From Nocardioides panacis (GTDB lineage: Bacteria; Actinomycetota; Actinomycetes; Propionibacteriales; Nocardioidaceae): 64,000 nt of DNA. The notes under the pieces are model-generated. The model was not told the origin of the DNA, made no database searches, and saw nothing but the letters and a program-made list of their open reading frames with translations. Below are positions 26,496 to 35,303 of the stretch, piece after piece. How positions within the stretch are numbered: the first letter of the stretch is position 1; each line of letters starts with the position of its first letter. The DNA lies in assembly GCF_019039255.1 (NCBI RefSeq), contig NZ_CP077062.1:1984001-2048000 (forward strand). Direction: 5' to 3'. A program made the position numbers and the translations under genes.

Positions 26496-27502
26496 GCACC
26501 CACCTCCGCGAGGCCCGCCGCGCGCTGGCGCTGGCGCCAGGCCCAGCCACCCAGGAGCGCTCCGCCCACCGGGATCTCCATGACGACGAGGAACACCCGG
26601 TAGAGGACGACGCCGGCGACCACGGAGGCAGGGTCCAACCCCGTCGCCACCAGCCACGCGATCACGCCGATCTCCGCCACGCCGGCACCGCCCGGCGTGA
26701 CCGGCAGCAGGGTGCCCAGCCGCTCGAGGGCGGCGGCCACGAGCACGACGGACAGCGCCGGACGCAGACCCACCGTGCGCAGGCTGAGGTCGAGCAGCAG
26801 GACCTGCGAGGCGATGTACGCCGTGCTGCCGACCAGCATCCGTGGCCACCCGTCGTTCAGCGCCCTCCGGATCAGCGACGCGGAGTCACGCAGCGGGCGA
26901 CCCAGCCGTGCGCGCAGCCGGCGCCCGCCGGTCGGCGGCCCGGTCCTGAGCGCCAGGACACCCGCCCCGCCGAGAGTGGACGCGGCGATCCCGCACGCCA
27001 GCGAGATCGTCCACAACGTCCGAGGGACGTCGCCGGGCTGCAGGACCAGGACCCCCACTGCCACGAGGGGCAGCGCGAGCTTGGTCAGGACGTCCAGCGC
27101 ATTGGTGAGCACGCAGTACGCCACGAAGGAGGCGTTGGTGTGCCCCCACCGGGTGACCATCCGCCAGTTCAGCGCGGTGCCGACGGCACCGCCCAGCGGC
27201 ACCACGTTGGACACCGCGCTGCCGGTGAGGTTGAGCAGCAGGCCTCTCCGGACGCCGAGGCCGGGCAGGGCCGCCGACAGCACCACCGCGTAGATCGTGA
27301 GTCCGGACAACCAGACCAGGGCGAGAAGGCCGAGGCGTCCTCCGGAGACCTGCCCGAGCTGGTGGGCCACCTGGCCCCACGTGACGCCGGCGACGTGCCG
27401 GGTCGCGGTCCAGAGACCGGCGGCGACCACGGTCGCGACCAGTGCGGCGCGCCACCCGTAGCCGATCCGCCGGGACGCCCGGGACCTAACTGTGACGGGC
27501 AC
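26492..27502 (-). CDS. UPF0104/LPG_synthase_TM family membrane protein (flippase-like)
   Basis: A 336-residue protein from GTG 27502 with about eight helices and family features: GSAVSNVVPLGGAVGTALNWRM, VAYCVLTNALDVLTKLALP and LGTLLPVTPGGAGVAEIGVIAWL. The fold is shared by the membrane half of MprF and by AglD-like proteins and is thought to move or retain glycolipids. It is first in the coupled operon with GT4, PIG-L and PAP2-like genes. An ATG at 27617 (short ORF at 27486-27617) would come into frame if one base were removed from the six-G run at 27516-27521, adding 38 residues. Confidence 0.85.
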   Translation of the reverse strand: MPVTVRSRASRRIGYGWRAALVATVVAAGLWTATRHVAGVTWGQVAHQLGQVSGGRLGLLALVWLSGLTIYAVVLSAALPGLGVRRGLLLNLTGSAVSNVVPLGGAVGTALNWRMVTRWGHTNASFVAYCVLTNALDVLTKLALPLVAVGVLVLQPGDVPRTLWTISLACGIAASTLGGAGVLALRTGPPTGGRRLRARLGRPLRDSASLIRRALNDGWPRMLVGSTAYIASQVLLLDLSLRTVGLRPALSVVLVAAALERLGTLLPVTPGGAGVAEIGVIAWLVATGLDPASVVAGVVLYRVFLVVMEIPVGGALLGGWAWRQRQRAAGLAEVGA

Positions 27503-27617
27503 GGGGCACCGTCCTGGGGGGCGGCAGAGGCCCGCGGCCGTCTCCGGTCAGCACCCGGCACAGCGCCCCGGCGTGTGTCGGGACCACCTCGACGGCCGCC
27601 GGTGCCTCGATCGCCAT
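27486..27617 (-). CDS. possible 43-residue small ORF, or displaced N-terminus of the flippase-like gene
   Basis: The frame starts at ATG 27617 with MAIEAPAAVEVVPTHAGALC and ends at TAG 27486, inside the flippase-like gene. There is no good ribosome binding site. It crosses the six-G run at 27516-27521, and one base fewer there fuses it to the downstream protein. It may therefore be an N-terminal extension rather than a separate peptide, or simply chance. Confidence 0.2.
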   Translation of the reverse strand: MAIEAPAAVEVVPTHAGALCRVLTGDGRGPLPPPRTVPRARHS

Positions 27618-27681
27618 CACGTCTACGACGCTAGGTCGCGGACCTGAACGCAACATGACGCCGTTCGGCTCGGCGCGGGCC

Positions 27682-28974
27682 TCACCCGGACTTCGGCACC
27701 CGCGCCAGGTTCAGCTCGCCCCGACGACGCAGGACGGCCCGCTCGCTCTCGTTCCTGGTGCGCGCGGCCGCCTCGGTGAACGCCTCGCTCGCCTGCGCGT
27801 GCCGCCCGGCCCGTTCGAGGAGGTCTCCACGCACACTCGGCACGAGCGGCGAGTCGCCGAGGGCCCCCGCGTCCAGCTCCTGGAGCACGGCCAGCCCCGC
27901 GTCGGGGCCGAACGCCCGCCCGTAGGCGACCGCCCGGTTCACCTCGACGACCGGTCCCGGCGCGGCATCGGCCAGCACGTCGTACAGAGCCGCGATGCGA
28001 CGCCAGCTCGTGTCCTCGGCGCGCCCGGCGCGGGCGTGCTGGGCGGCGATCGAGGCCTGCAGGAAGTACTTCCCGACCGGCTTCCCGCGCGCGGCGAGCC
28101 GCTCCGCCTGCTGCAGGGCGGCCAACCCGCGCCGGATCAGCAGCTGGTCCCACCGGGTCCGGTCCTGCGCCTCCAGCAGGACCGGTGCGCCGTGCTCGTC
28201 GAGCCGGGCGACCATCCGCGAGCCCTGGATCTCCAGCAACGCCTGCAGCCCGAGCACCTCGGGCTCGTCGGGAGCCAGTGCGGCCAGCATGCGCGCGAGC
28301 CTCGTCGCCTCGCTCGCCAGGTCGGGACGCATCCAGTCGTCGCCGGCGGTCGCCGTGTAGCCCTCGTTGAAGATCAGGTAGATCACGGCCATCACGTCGT
28401 CGAGACGCCTGGTCCGCTCCGGCCCCGTGGGCAGCTCGAACTCGGCGTGCGCCGCGGCGAGCGTCTTCTTGGCCCGCGAGATGCGCTGGCCCATCGTGGA
28501 CTCGGTGGCCAAGAACCCGCGGGCGATCTCGGCGGTGGTCAGGCCGCCGACCAGGCGCAGCGTCAGCGCGGCCCGGGACTCGGCCGACAGGGAGGGGTGG
28601 CAGGACAAGAAGATGAGCCGGAGGACGTCGTCCTCGATGTGGTCGACCTGGCCGTCGAGGTCGGGCATCTCCTCCTCCTCTCCCCCGCGGGCGTGCTCGA
28701 GCTCCGCGAGCTTGCGGCGAAGGACGTCGGCGCGCCGGAAGTGGTCGATGCCGCGCCGTTTCGCGATGGTCATCAGCCACGCGACCGGGTTCTGCGGCAC
28801 GCCGGACGTGGGCCACTGCTCGAGCGCGGCCACGAGTGCGTCCTGCGCCAGGTCCTCGGCGAGCTCCACGTCCCGGGTCATCCGGGTGAGAGCGCCCACG
28901 AGGCGGGCCGACTCGGCCCGCCACGCGGCGAAGATGGCCTCGGTCGGGTCATCCGCGTTGGTCTCTGCCGGCAC
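27682..28974 (-). CDS. ECF sigma factor with C-terminal TPR-like extension (ECF42 group)
   Basis: A 430-residue protein. The first ~180 residues are a sigma-70 region 2/4 pair (AEDLAQDALVAALEQWP, AWLMTIAKRRGIDHFRR, LRLVGGLTTAEIARGFLATESTMGQRISRAKKTL). The remaining ~250 residues are a helical extension with VMAVIYLIFNEGYTAT, LLIRRGLAALQQAERLAARG and YFLQASIAAQHARA, the DUF6596/TPR-like domain of the ECF42 group. ECF42 factors usually lack an anti-sigma factor and sit beside DGPF/YciI-domain genes, exactly as here. The extension is thought to be needed for activity. Confidence 0.93.
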   Translation of the reverse strand: MPAETNADDPTEAIFAAWRAESARLVGALTRMTRDVELAEDLAQDALVAALEQWPTSGVPQNPVAWLMTIAKRRGIDHFRRADVLRRKLAELEHARGGEEEEMPDLDGQVDHIEDDVLRLIFLSCHPSLSAESRAALTLRLVGGLTTAEIARGFLATESTMGQRISRAKKTLAAAHAEFELPTGPERTRRLDDVMAVIYLIFNEGYTATAGDDWMRPDLASEATRLARMLAALAPDEPEVLGLQALLEIQGSRMVARLDEHGAPVLLEAQDRTRWDQLLIRRGLAALQQAERLAARGKPVGKYFLQASIAAQHARAGRAEDTSWRRIAALYDVLADAAPGPVVEVNRAVAYGRAFGPDAGLAVLQELDAGALGDSPLVPSVRGDLLERAGRHAQASEAFTEAAARTRNESERAVLRRRGELNLARVPKSG

Positions 28975-28997
28975 GCTGCCAGCGTAGTGAGTCCTGG

Positions 28998-29372
28998 TCA
29001 GTCGCCGGGCGCCTCGGGGCCCGTGGAGATCTGGCGCAGGGTCGAGATCACGGTGACCTCGGGCCAGTACTTCGCGTGCAGCTCGGCGAACTCCCGCTGG
29101 TCGGCCACGGCATCCTCGAGGGTGTCGTACTGCATGATCGCCCAGCCGCCGACGACCTCCTTGGCCTCGGCGTACGGCCCGTCGACCCGGCTGACCTCGC
29201 CCTGGCGGACCACGAAGTTCACGGCGTCCTCGGTCCCGTACAGACCGCCGCCGTCGAGGAACACCCCCTTCTCGGCCTGCTCACCGATGTAGGCGTCCAT
29301 GGCCTCGAACAGCGCCTGAGGTGGCGTGCCGACGCCCTCTTCCATCCTCACGAATCCCATGAATCGCGGCAT
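28998..29372 (-). CDS. YciI-family (DGPF domain) protein, ECF42 partner
   Basis: A 124-residue ferredoxin-like alpha/beta protein of the YCII-related family, with MPRFMGFVRMEEG at the start and VDGPYAEAKEVVGGWAIMQ carrying the DGP(F/Y) signature. The ATG at 29372 sits eight bases after AGGAG; an in-frame GTG at 29381 is too close to that site. It is 23 bases upstream of the ECF42 sigma gene in the same direction, the standard DGPF-ECF42 arrangement. Its biochemical function is unknown. Confidence 0.92.
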   Translation of the reverse strand: MPRFMGFVRMEEGVGTPPQALFEAMDAYIGEQAEKGVFLDGGGLYGTEDAVNFVVRQGEVSRVDGPYAEAKEVVGGWAIMQYDTLEDAVADQREFAELHAKYWPEVTVISTLRQISTGPEAPGD

Positions 29373-29479
29373 CTTGATCACTCCTAGTGGTTGCCGGGGA
29401 GTTGCTTCTCGCCCGTACGTCGAACGACCGTCACGCTCTTCGACACCGACCCTAGAAGTTTTCGGCGCGCGTGCAGGGA

Positions 29480-29854
29480 TCAGCTCGCGACGAGGGCGAA
29501 GGTCGCCAGGGCGTGCACCAGGGACGTGCCGTCCTGCGCCACGTCGGCCTCGCAGATCGTGAGGCTCTCGCCGCGCTTCCGCACCGACGCCGTGACCACC
29601 AGCCTCCCGGGCTTGCCGGGGCGGAGATAGGTGACGGAGAGCTGGCTGGTCGCCGCCGCCTCACCGTCGGCCACGCTGCGCACCGCGGCTCCCATGGTCA
29701 TGTCGACCAGGGTGGCGAGCATGCCGCCGTGCACGGCGCCGGCGGCGTTGAGGTGCCGTTCGTCGACATCCACCTCGAGGCTGGCCTCGCCGTCCCCGGC
29801 CGTGGGAGCCTCCGCACCGATGAGGGCGATGAATCCGGAATCGCTGTAGGTCAC
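29480..29854 (-). CDS. PaaI-family hotdog thioesterase
   Basis: A 124-residue hotdog-fold protein starting with GTG. The core motif LNAAGAVHGGMLATLVDMTMGAAV contains the HGG and acidic Asp typical of PaaI/4HBT acyl-CoA thioesterases, followed by SQLSVTYLRPG. It would hydrolyse an acyl- or aryl-CoA in the cytoplasm; the substrate is unknown. It stands alone between the YciI gene and the desaturase, same strand. Confidence 0.88.
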   Translation of the reverse strand: MTYSDSGFIALIGAEAPTAGDGEASLEVDVDERHLNAAGAVHGGMLATLVDMTMGAAVRSVADGEAAATSQLSVTYLRPGKPGRLVVTASVRKRGESLTICEADVAQDGTSLVHALATFALVAS

Positions 29855-29895
29855 GCGCGGAGGCTACCGCCTGCCGGTGCCGTGCCGGGTCTCCG

Positions 29896-31132
29896 CTACA
29901 CGGCCTGGGGCAGACCGAGAGCCGGACGCACCGCACGCGGCTGGCCGGGAGCCGCGAGGGCCGGCGTCCCCTGCTCGACGGACGGTCTGCGGAGCAGCCG
30001 GACGATCCGGCCCGGGGCGGTGCGGAGCGTGGTCTGCTCGAGCCAGCCGTTGGGCAGCGAGAGGCGGAGCACCTTGTGCCAGGCACTGGCGACCTGCTTG
30101 GGCAGCGGTGCGGCGTGGTAGGTCAGCCCGTGGCGCTGGAAGAGGTCACGGACCTTGGGGGCGATCTCCCGGTAGCGGTTGCTCGGCAGGTCGGGGAAGA
30201 GGTGGTGCTCGATCTGGTGGGACAGGTTGCCGCTCATGAGATGCATCGCCCTGCTGCCCGAGATGTTGGCGGATCCGAGCATCTGCCGGAGGTACCACTG
30301 GGCCTTGGTCTCGCGCTCGTCGAGAGCCCGCTGCTCGAACGTCTCGACCCCTTCGGGGAAGTGGCCACACATGATCACCGAGTGGCTCCACAGGTTGCGG
30401 GCCAGGTTCGCGGTCAGGTTGGCGGCGAGGGTACGGCGCCAGGACCGCCCGGACAGTGCCGGGAAGACCACGTAGTCCTTGGCCACCTGCAGGGCCATCT
30501 TCCGGCCGGTCTGCTTCAGCCGCGAGCGGAGCTCGGGGGGTGACGCCCCGCTTCTCCCGCAGGTGCTCCCCTATCTCGATGTCGTACATCGCGATGCCGT
30601 ACTCGAAGATGCAGGCGTTGACGAAGTTCCACAGCGGCTGCGCCAGGTGCCGCGGCTGCCACGGCTGGTCCTCGTCGACGCGCATGATCCCGTAGCCGAG
30701 GTCGTTGTCCTTGCCCAGGATGTTCGTGTGGGAGTGGTGCTGCACGTTGTGCGCGCGCTTCCACTGCTCGGGCGGGGACGCGTGGTCCCAGTCCCAGGTC
30801 GTGGAGTGGATCTTCGGGTCTCTCATCCAGTCCCACTGCCCGTGCAGGACGTTGTGGCCGATCTCCATGTTGTCGAGCGCCTTGGCCACCGCCAAGCACG
30901 CCGTCCCCAGGAGCCAGGCCGGCGTGAGGCCGCTGCGCAGCAGCAGCGCCCGACCGCTCAGCTCGCAGATCCGCTGCGCCTTGATGACCCGGCGGATGTA
31001 CGCCGCGTCGCGCTCGCCCCGGGCTTCGAGGACGGTCTGACGGATGTCGTCGAGCTCGCGGCCGATGGCCTCGACGTCCGCATCGGACAGGTGGGCCACC
31101 TGGTTGTCAGGCTTTCTCTGGAGAGCAGTCAC
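29896..31132 (-). pseudogene. membrane fatty acid desaturase, interrupted by a one-base frameshift
   Basis: Upstream part (from GTG 31132): helices and histidine boxes HNVLHGQWD and HNVQHHSHTN, then EIGEHLREKRGVTP. Downstream part in another frame: ELRSRLKQTGRKMALQVAKDYVVFP, continuing to the third box QIEHHLFPD and the stop at 29896. The frames meet at a six-G run, 30535-30540 (plus strand). Removing one base gives a 411-residue acyl-lipid/acyl-CoA desaturase with all three His boxes that bind the di-iron centre. Electrons would come from a ferredoxin or flavoprotein not encoded nearby. Because the repair is exact and nothing else is damaged, it may be functional in the organism. Confidence 0.9.
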
Positions 31133-31476
31133 TGGAGGGTTGTTCCCCGTCACGGCAACCGCACTCCGGCAGGGACACCGCCGATTTCTCCGGCCTAGAC
31201 GTACTGATCGGGCATGTCCGTCGCGGCTCGCGAAAGCGGCGCGGCTCGGCGACGCCGGCCCCGGGTGAGCGGGACGCATGGGACGGATGGGACCGGGTAG
31301 TGGACGGGAGCGTCGAGATCGCGGCGTCAGTCGCCCCACAGATCTCGTTCGACCACGGTCCCGCACGGCCGGACCCGTCACGCCTCTCTCGCAAGTCGAT
31401 GACGTCCGTCACACCACCCCCTGAACCCGGTACACGACGTGCCGCGCCCCCTCACCTCCCCCCTGAAGGACATCTG
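31133..31476. promoter_or_regulatory. divergent intergenic region, desaturase / DUF4383 gene
   Basis: These 344 bases separate the divergent desaturase and DUF4383 genes and should hold both promoters. The plus-strand gene has GAAGGACATCTG directly before its ATG. I see no gene here; no convincing operator or hairpin was found by eye. Confidence 0.4.
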
Positions 31477-31947
31477 ATGACCACCAGCGACACCCGCTCC
31501 ACCCCGTCCACCTCGTCCCGCACGCCTCTGCAGCTCGCCGCGGCCGTGGTCGGCGGCGTCTTCCTGCTCGTCGGGGTCCTCGGCTTCGTTCCCGGCATCA
31601 CCACGCACTACGGCGCCATGGCGTTCGCCGGTCACGGCTCTGGCGCACTCCTCCTGGGAGTCTTCATGGTGTCGGTCCTGCACAACGTCGTGCACCTGCT
31701 GTTCGGAGTGGTCGGCCTGGCCCTGTCCCGCAGCTGGAGCGGCGCCCGCAGCTACCTGGTCGCCGGTGGCGCGGTGTACCTCGTCCTCTGGGTCTACGGC
31801 CTGGTCACCGACGACATGAGCCAGTCCAACTTCGTGCCCCTCAACACCGCCGACGACTGGCTGCACCTGGTGCTCGGCCTCGGCATGATCGGGCTCGGCA
31901 TCGTCCTGGGTCGCAGCCACGACCGCCGTACGACGACCGCCGGCTGA
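31477..31947 (+). CDS. DUF4383 family membrane protein
   Basis: A 156-residue protein with four predicted helices: LAAAVVGGVFLLVGVLGFVPG, FMVSVLHNVVHLLFGVVGLAL, YLVAGGAVYLVLWVYGLV and LHLVLGLGMIGLGIVLG. The HNxxHLLxG motif in helix 2 and the DDWLHLxLG motif before helix 4 are characteristic of the DUF4383 family. Function is unknown. The ATG at 31477 has a good GAAGGA site; the longer upstream frame is not membrane-like and is unlikely. Confidence 0.88.
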   Translation: MTTSDTRSTPSTSSRTPLQLAAAVVGGVFLLVGVLGFVPGITTHYGAMAFAGHGSGALLLGVFMVSVLHNVVHLLFGVVGLALSRSWSGARSYLVAGGAVYLVLWVYGLVTDDMSQSNFVPLNTADDWLHLVLGLGMIGLGIVLGRSHDRRTTTAG

Positions 31948-32164
31948 CCCGCACCGTCCCCCGCGACGTCGGCACCCGCAGGCGCGCCGGCACCCGTCCA
32001 TGGGGTGCGAAGGCGAACACGGGAGCACGGCGTCCGGGGCGAGGTTGCCGCTGCACGGGGGTCTTGATCATCGGCACCGTTCTCGACAGGATCGACAGGG
32101 TGTTCCGTCCGGGTTCCGGCGGTCCGCGGACGGCACCGTCGCCCGAGAGCTGAGGAGGGACATC

Positions 32165-33871
32165 GTGGTGGACCCGGCCATCATCCTGGTCTCGGAGCAC
32201 CACGCCGACGTGCTCCTCGACGAGTTCCGGAGCAGGTACCAGCGCGACTACGAGCTGCGCACGGCGACGAACACCGCGCAGGCCGAGGAGGTCGCCCGCG
32301 AGATCGGCGACGCCGGCGGCCAGGTAGCGATGTTCGTCACCGACTCGAGGCTGCCCGACGTCGACCACATCTTCGCGGCGATCCATCGCTGGCGCGTCGT
32401 CGTGCCCACGGCCCGCCGGGTCATCGCGGCGCACTGGGACTACTTCCTCGCCGACGGCCCGAGCCTCCGGATCGGCCTGGCCAAGGGCAAGTACGACGCC
32501 TACCTGCTGATGCCGCGGGGCAAGCGCGACGAGGAGTTCCACCACGCGATCACCGACCTGCTCTCCGACTGGACGTCCACCGTCCCTCAGCCCGAGGTCG
32601 TGACCGCCAAGATCGTCTCCCCGGCCCGCGACTCCCTGACGATGGCGATCCGCGACTTCCTCGATCGGATGGGGATGCAGAACCGGGTCTGGCACCCGGA
32701 CGCTCCCGAGCTCCAGGACTACCTGGCTGGGATCCGCGAGCAGCTGGGCGTCGAGGAGCTGCGCTGGCCCCTCGTCGTAGCAGCCAACCGAGTGCCGATC
32801 CAGGCCACGAGCGTTCGAGACGTGGCGATCTCGATCAACGGCCGGCCCGGTGACCTCAAGATCGACGAGGTCGTCGACCTCGCCATCGTCGGCGGCGGGC
32901 CGTCCGGGCTGGCGGCGGCGGTGTACGGCGCCTCCGAAGGACTCTCGGTCGTCGTCCTGGACGCCGAGGCGATCGGAGGCCAGGCCGGGACCAGCTCGAT
33001 GATCCGCAACTACCTCGGTTTCCCCCGCGGCATCTCCGGGATGCGGCTGGCACAACGGGCCCGCAACCAGGCGCTCCGCTTCGGCACGCAGTTCTTCACC
33101 GGATGGGAGGTCACTGCCCTGGAGCCCGGCGGGGAGGGCAGCCCCCACCTGCTTCGCTGCGACGGTGGCGAGATCCGGGCCCGGACCATCCTCATCTCGA
33201 GCGGTGTCACCTACCGCAAGCTCGGCGTACCCGCGCTCGAGGACCTGGTCGGGGCCGGCGTCAACTACGGCGCCGCCATGACCGCGGCCCGCGAGATGGA
33301 GGACTACGACGTCGTGGTGGTGGGCGGCGGCAACTCCGCCGGGCAGGCCGCCCTGCACCTGGCCCGGTTCGCGCGCACGGTGACCATCGTGGTCCGGCGG
33401 CCCAGGATCGAGGAGACGATGTCGCAGTACCTCGTCGACGAGATCAGCTACAACGAGCGGATCGAGGTGCGGCCCTGCACCCGCGTGGTCGACGGAGGCG
33501 GTGCGGGTCAGCTCGAGTGGCTGTGCCTCGAGGACACCGTCACGGGTGAACGCACCACCGCGCAGGCACGGGGACTGTTCCTGCTGCTCGGCGCCGAACC
33601 GCGCTGCGACTGGCTCCCCCAGGAGCTGGCCCGTGACAAGAACAGCTTCGTCCTCACCGGCCGCGACGTCCCGCGTGACCAATGGGTCGACGGGCTTCCC
33701 CCGGCCAACCTGGCCACGACGGTGCCCGGGATCTTCGCGGCCGGCGACGTCCGCTCGGGCTCCATGAAGCGGGTGGCCGCGGCCAGCGGGGAGGGGGCGT
33801 CCGTGGTCCCGCTGGTGCACGCCTACCTCGCCCCGACGCCCGAGGACGAGGTCACCACCCCGGTCTCCTAG
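32165..33871 (+). CDS. receiver-like domain fused to a thioredoxin-reductase-like FAD/NAD(P)H oxidoreductase
   Basis: A 568-residue protein from the GTG at 32165 behind GAGGAGGG. Residues 1 to ~130 form a degenerate receiver-like domain (IILVSEHHADVLLDEF, VAMFVTDSRLPDVDHIF). A ~100-residue linker domain follows. From ~235 come FAD-binding GGGPSGLAAAVYGA, EAIGGQAGTSSMIRNYLGFPRG, and the NAD(P)H loop VVVGGGNSAGQAALHLA near 383. Where thioredoxin reductases have the redox CATC, this protein reads VNYGAAMTAA, so it has no CxxC and cannot pass electrons by the usual disulfide. The layout is the fused response-regulator/thioredoxin-reductase type. The partner is unknown. Confidence 0.85.
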   Translation: MVDPAIILVSEHHADVLLDEFRSRYQRDYELRTATNTAQAEEVAREIGDAGGQVAMFVTDSRLPDVDHIFAAIHRWRVVVPTARRVIAAHWDYFLADGPSLRIGLAKGKYDAYLLMPRGKRDEEFHHAITDLLSDWTSTVPQPEVVTAKIVSPARDSLTMAIRDFLDRMGMQNRVWHPDAPELQDYLAGIREQLGVEELRWPLVVAANRVPIQATSVRDVAISINGRPGDLKIDEVVDLAIVGGGPSGLAAAVYGASEGLSVVVLDAEAIGGQAGTSSMIRNYLGFPRGISGMRLAQRARNQALRFGTQFFTGWEVTALEPGGEGSPHLLRCDGGEIRARTILISSGVTYRKLGVPALEDLVGAGVNYGAAMTAAREMEDYDVVVVGGGNSAGQAALHLARFARTVTIVVRRPRIEETMSQYLVDEISYNERIEVRPCTRVVDGGGAGQLEWLCLEDTVTGERTTAQARGLFLLLGAEPRCDWLPQELARDKNSFVLTGRDVPRDQWVDGLPPANLATTVPGIFAAGDVRSGSMKRVAAASGEGASVVPLVHAYLAPTPEDEVTTPVS

Positions 33872-33924
33872 CGGACGGCCGGCAACCGTCCTGCGAACTC
33901 CCCGCGCAACGGGCAGAATGAAGC

Positions 33925-35238
33925 GTGCACGAATGGTGGCGCAGAGGACTCTCCCGCGAGCTGTCGCGGCTGCGCGGCGGTGGTCGCGCGGCAGTGCTGT
34001 GGTCGCTGCGGATCACGGTCGCCGCCGTCGCGAGCTACGTGGTGGCGACCTGGTTCTTCCCGGGCACGCAGCCGCTGCTCGCACCGCTGACCTCCATGCT
34101 GGTCGTGCAGGTCACGCCGGTCTCCTTGCTCGCCAGTGGCGTCGACCGGGTCGTGGCGGTCGTGGCCGGCGTGTCCGTAGCGGTGGCCTTCGCCACCGTC
34201 GTACCGCTGGAGTGGTGGAGCCTGGGCCTGCTCATCCTCGTCTCGATCACGATCGGCCAGGCACTGCACCTGCGCGCGAACCTCGTCGAGGTGGCGATCA
34301 GCGGCATGCTCGTGCTCGGCGTCGGCTCGTTCGGCGCGGATGCCGCCGCCTGGCAACGCCTCGCCGAGACGCTGGTGGGCGCCGCCGTCGGGATCGCGGC
34401 CACCCTGGTGTTCCCGCGCAAGGTCGCCAGTGCCGACGCCGGCCGAGCCATCGACGGGCTGGCCGACGCGCTCAGCGAGCTGCTGCACCGCGCAGCGGCG
34501 GAGGTGTCCGACGTGGTGCGCGACGGTCGGGAGCTGGCGCCGTACGCCCGGAGCTGGCTGGACGAGGCACGCCGCATCACCCACGAGGACATCCCCCGGG
34601 TCGGCGCCGCGCTGCTCCTCGCGGAGCAGGGGCGTCGGTTCAACGTCCGCGCCGTCGGCACGGCCGACGCGGGACCGGGGCTGCGTCAGGGTCTGGAGGC
34701 GCTCGAGCACTCCGCTGTCTCGATCCGGGGGATGTTCCGTGCACTGGTGGACGCCGCCCCTGCCGACGCCGCCTGGCTCGACGACGAGTCCGCCGAGGAC
34801 GTGCTCCTGGCGCTCGCGCAGACGTTCCGGGAGATGGGCGCGGGCGTCGACGCGTTCGGGCAGCTGGTCCGGGACGAGGCCGACGACACCAAGCGCATGA
34901 CCTCCGCTCACGTGCACACGCTGCGTCAGGCACTCGACGGCCTGCACGAGGCGAGCGCGCGGCTCGACGACATGCTCACGTCCGCGGCGGACCCCGACCT
35001 GATCGAGCTGGTCGCGGCCGTGCGGTCGGCCGTCAAGCGCCTGTTGGGCGAGATGGATCTCGGCGAACGGATCAGGCGGCAGGTGCGGCTGGTCCGGCGG
35101 ACCCGCACCCGTCTGCCGACGCCGGGGCGACCCGCGCCCGAGGGGCGGCCGCCCGCCACGGAGGAGCCCTCGGACGACGCCGAGACCCACGTGCTGCCGG
35201 CGGTGCACGACGACCGCCGGGACAGGCGCCGGAGGTGA
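33925..35238 (+). CDS. FUSC/aromatic acid exporter-like membrane protein
   Basis: A 437-residue protein beginning with GTG. The first ~165 residues hold about five to six helices (LWSLRITVAAVASYVVATWFF, PLLAPLTSMLVVQVTPV, VVAVVAGVSVAVAFATVV, LLILVSITIGQALHL, LVEVAISGMLVLGVGS, LVGAAVGIAATLVFPRK). A long helical cytoplasmic domain follows with an Arg/Pro-rich tail. This half-size FUSC/ArAE layout is common in actinobacteria; substrates are unproven. It lies 65 bases before a DHA2-type exporter, same strand. Confidence 0.83.
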   Translation: MHEWWRRGLSRELSRLRGGGRAAVLWSLRITVAAVASYVVATWFFPGTQPLLAPLTSMLVVQVTPVSLLASGVDRVVAVVAGVSVAVAFATVVPLEWWSLGLLILVSITIGQALHLRANLVEVAISGMLVLGVGSFGADAAAWQRLAETLVGAAVGIAATLVFPRKVASADAGRAIDGLADALSELLHRAAAEVSDVVRDGRELAPYARSWLDEARRITHEDIPRVGAALLLAEQGRRFNVRAVGTADAGPGLRQGLEALEHSAVSIRGMFRALVDAAPADAAWLDDESAEDVLLALAQTFREMGAGVDAFGQLVRDEADDTKRMTSAHVHTLRQALDGLHEASARLDDMLTSAADPDLIELVAAVRSAVKRLLGEMDLGERIRRQVRLVRRTRTRLPTPGRPAPEGRPPATEEPSDDAETHVLPAVHDDRRDRRRR

Positions 35239-35303
35239 CTCCCCCCGCGGCGACCCCGCAGCCGTGCGCAGAGGAGGCCCGACCGGCACCGGCCGGGCCG
35301 AGC

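Noticed and set aside
33918-35303. Long N-terminal extension of the DHA2 exporter reading frame
   Set aside because: It overlaps the FUSC gene in another frame and is Arg/Ala/Gly-rich; the MFS homology begins only after ATG 35304.
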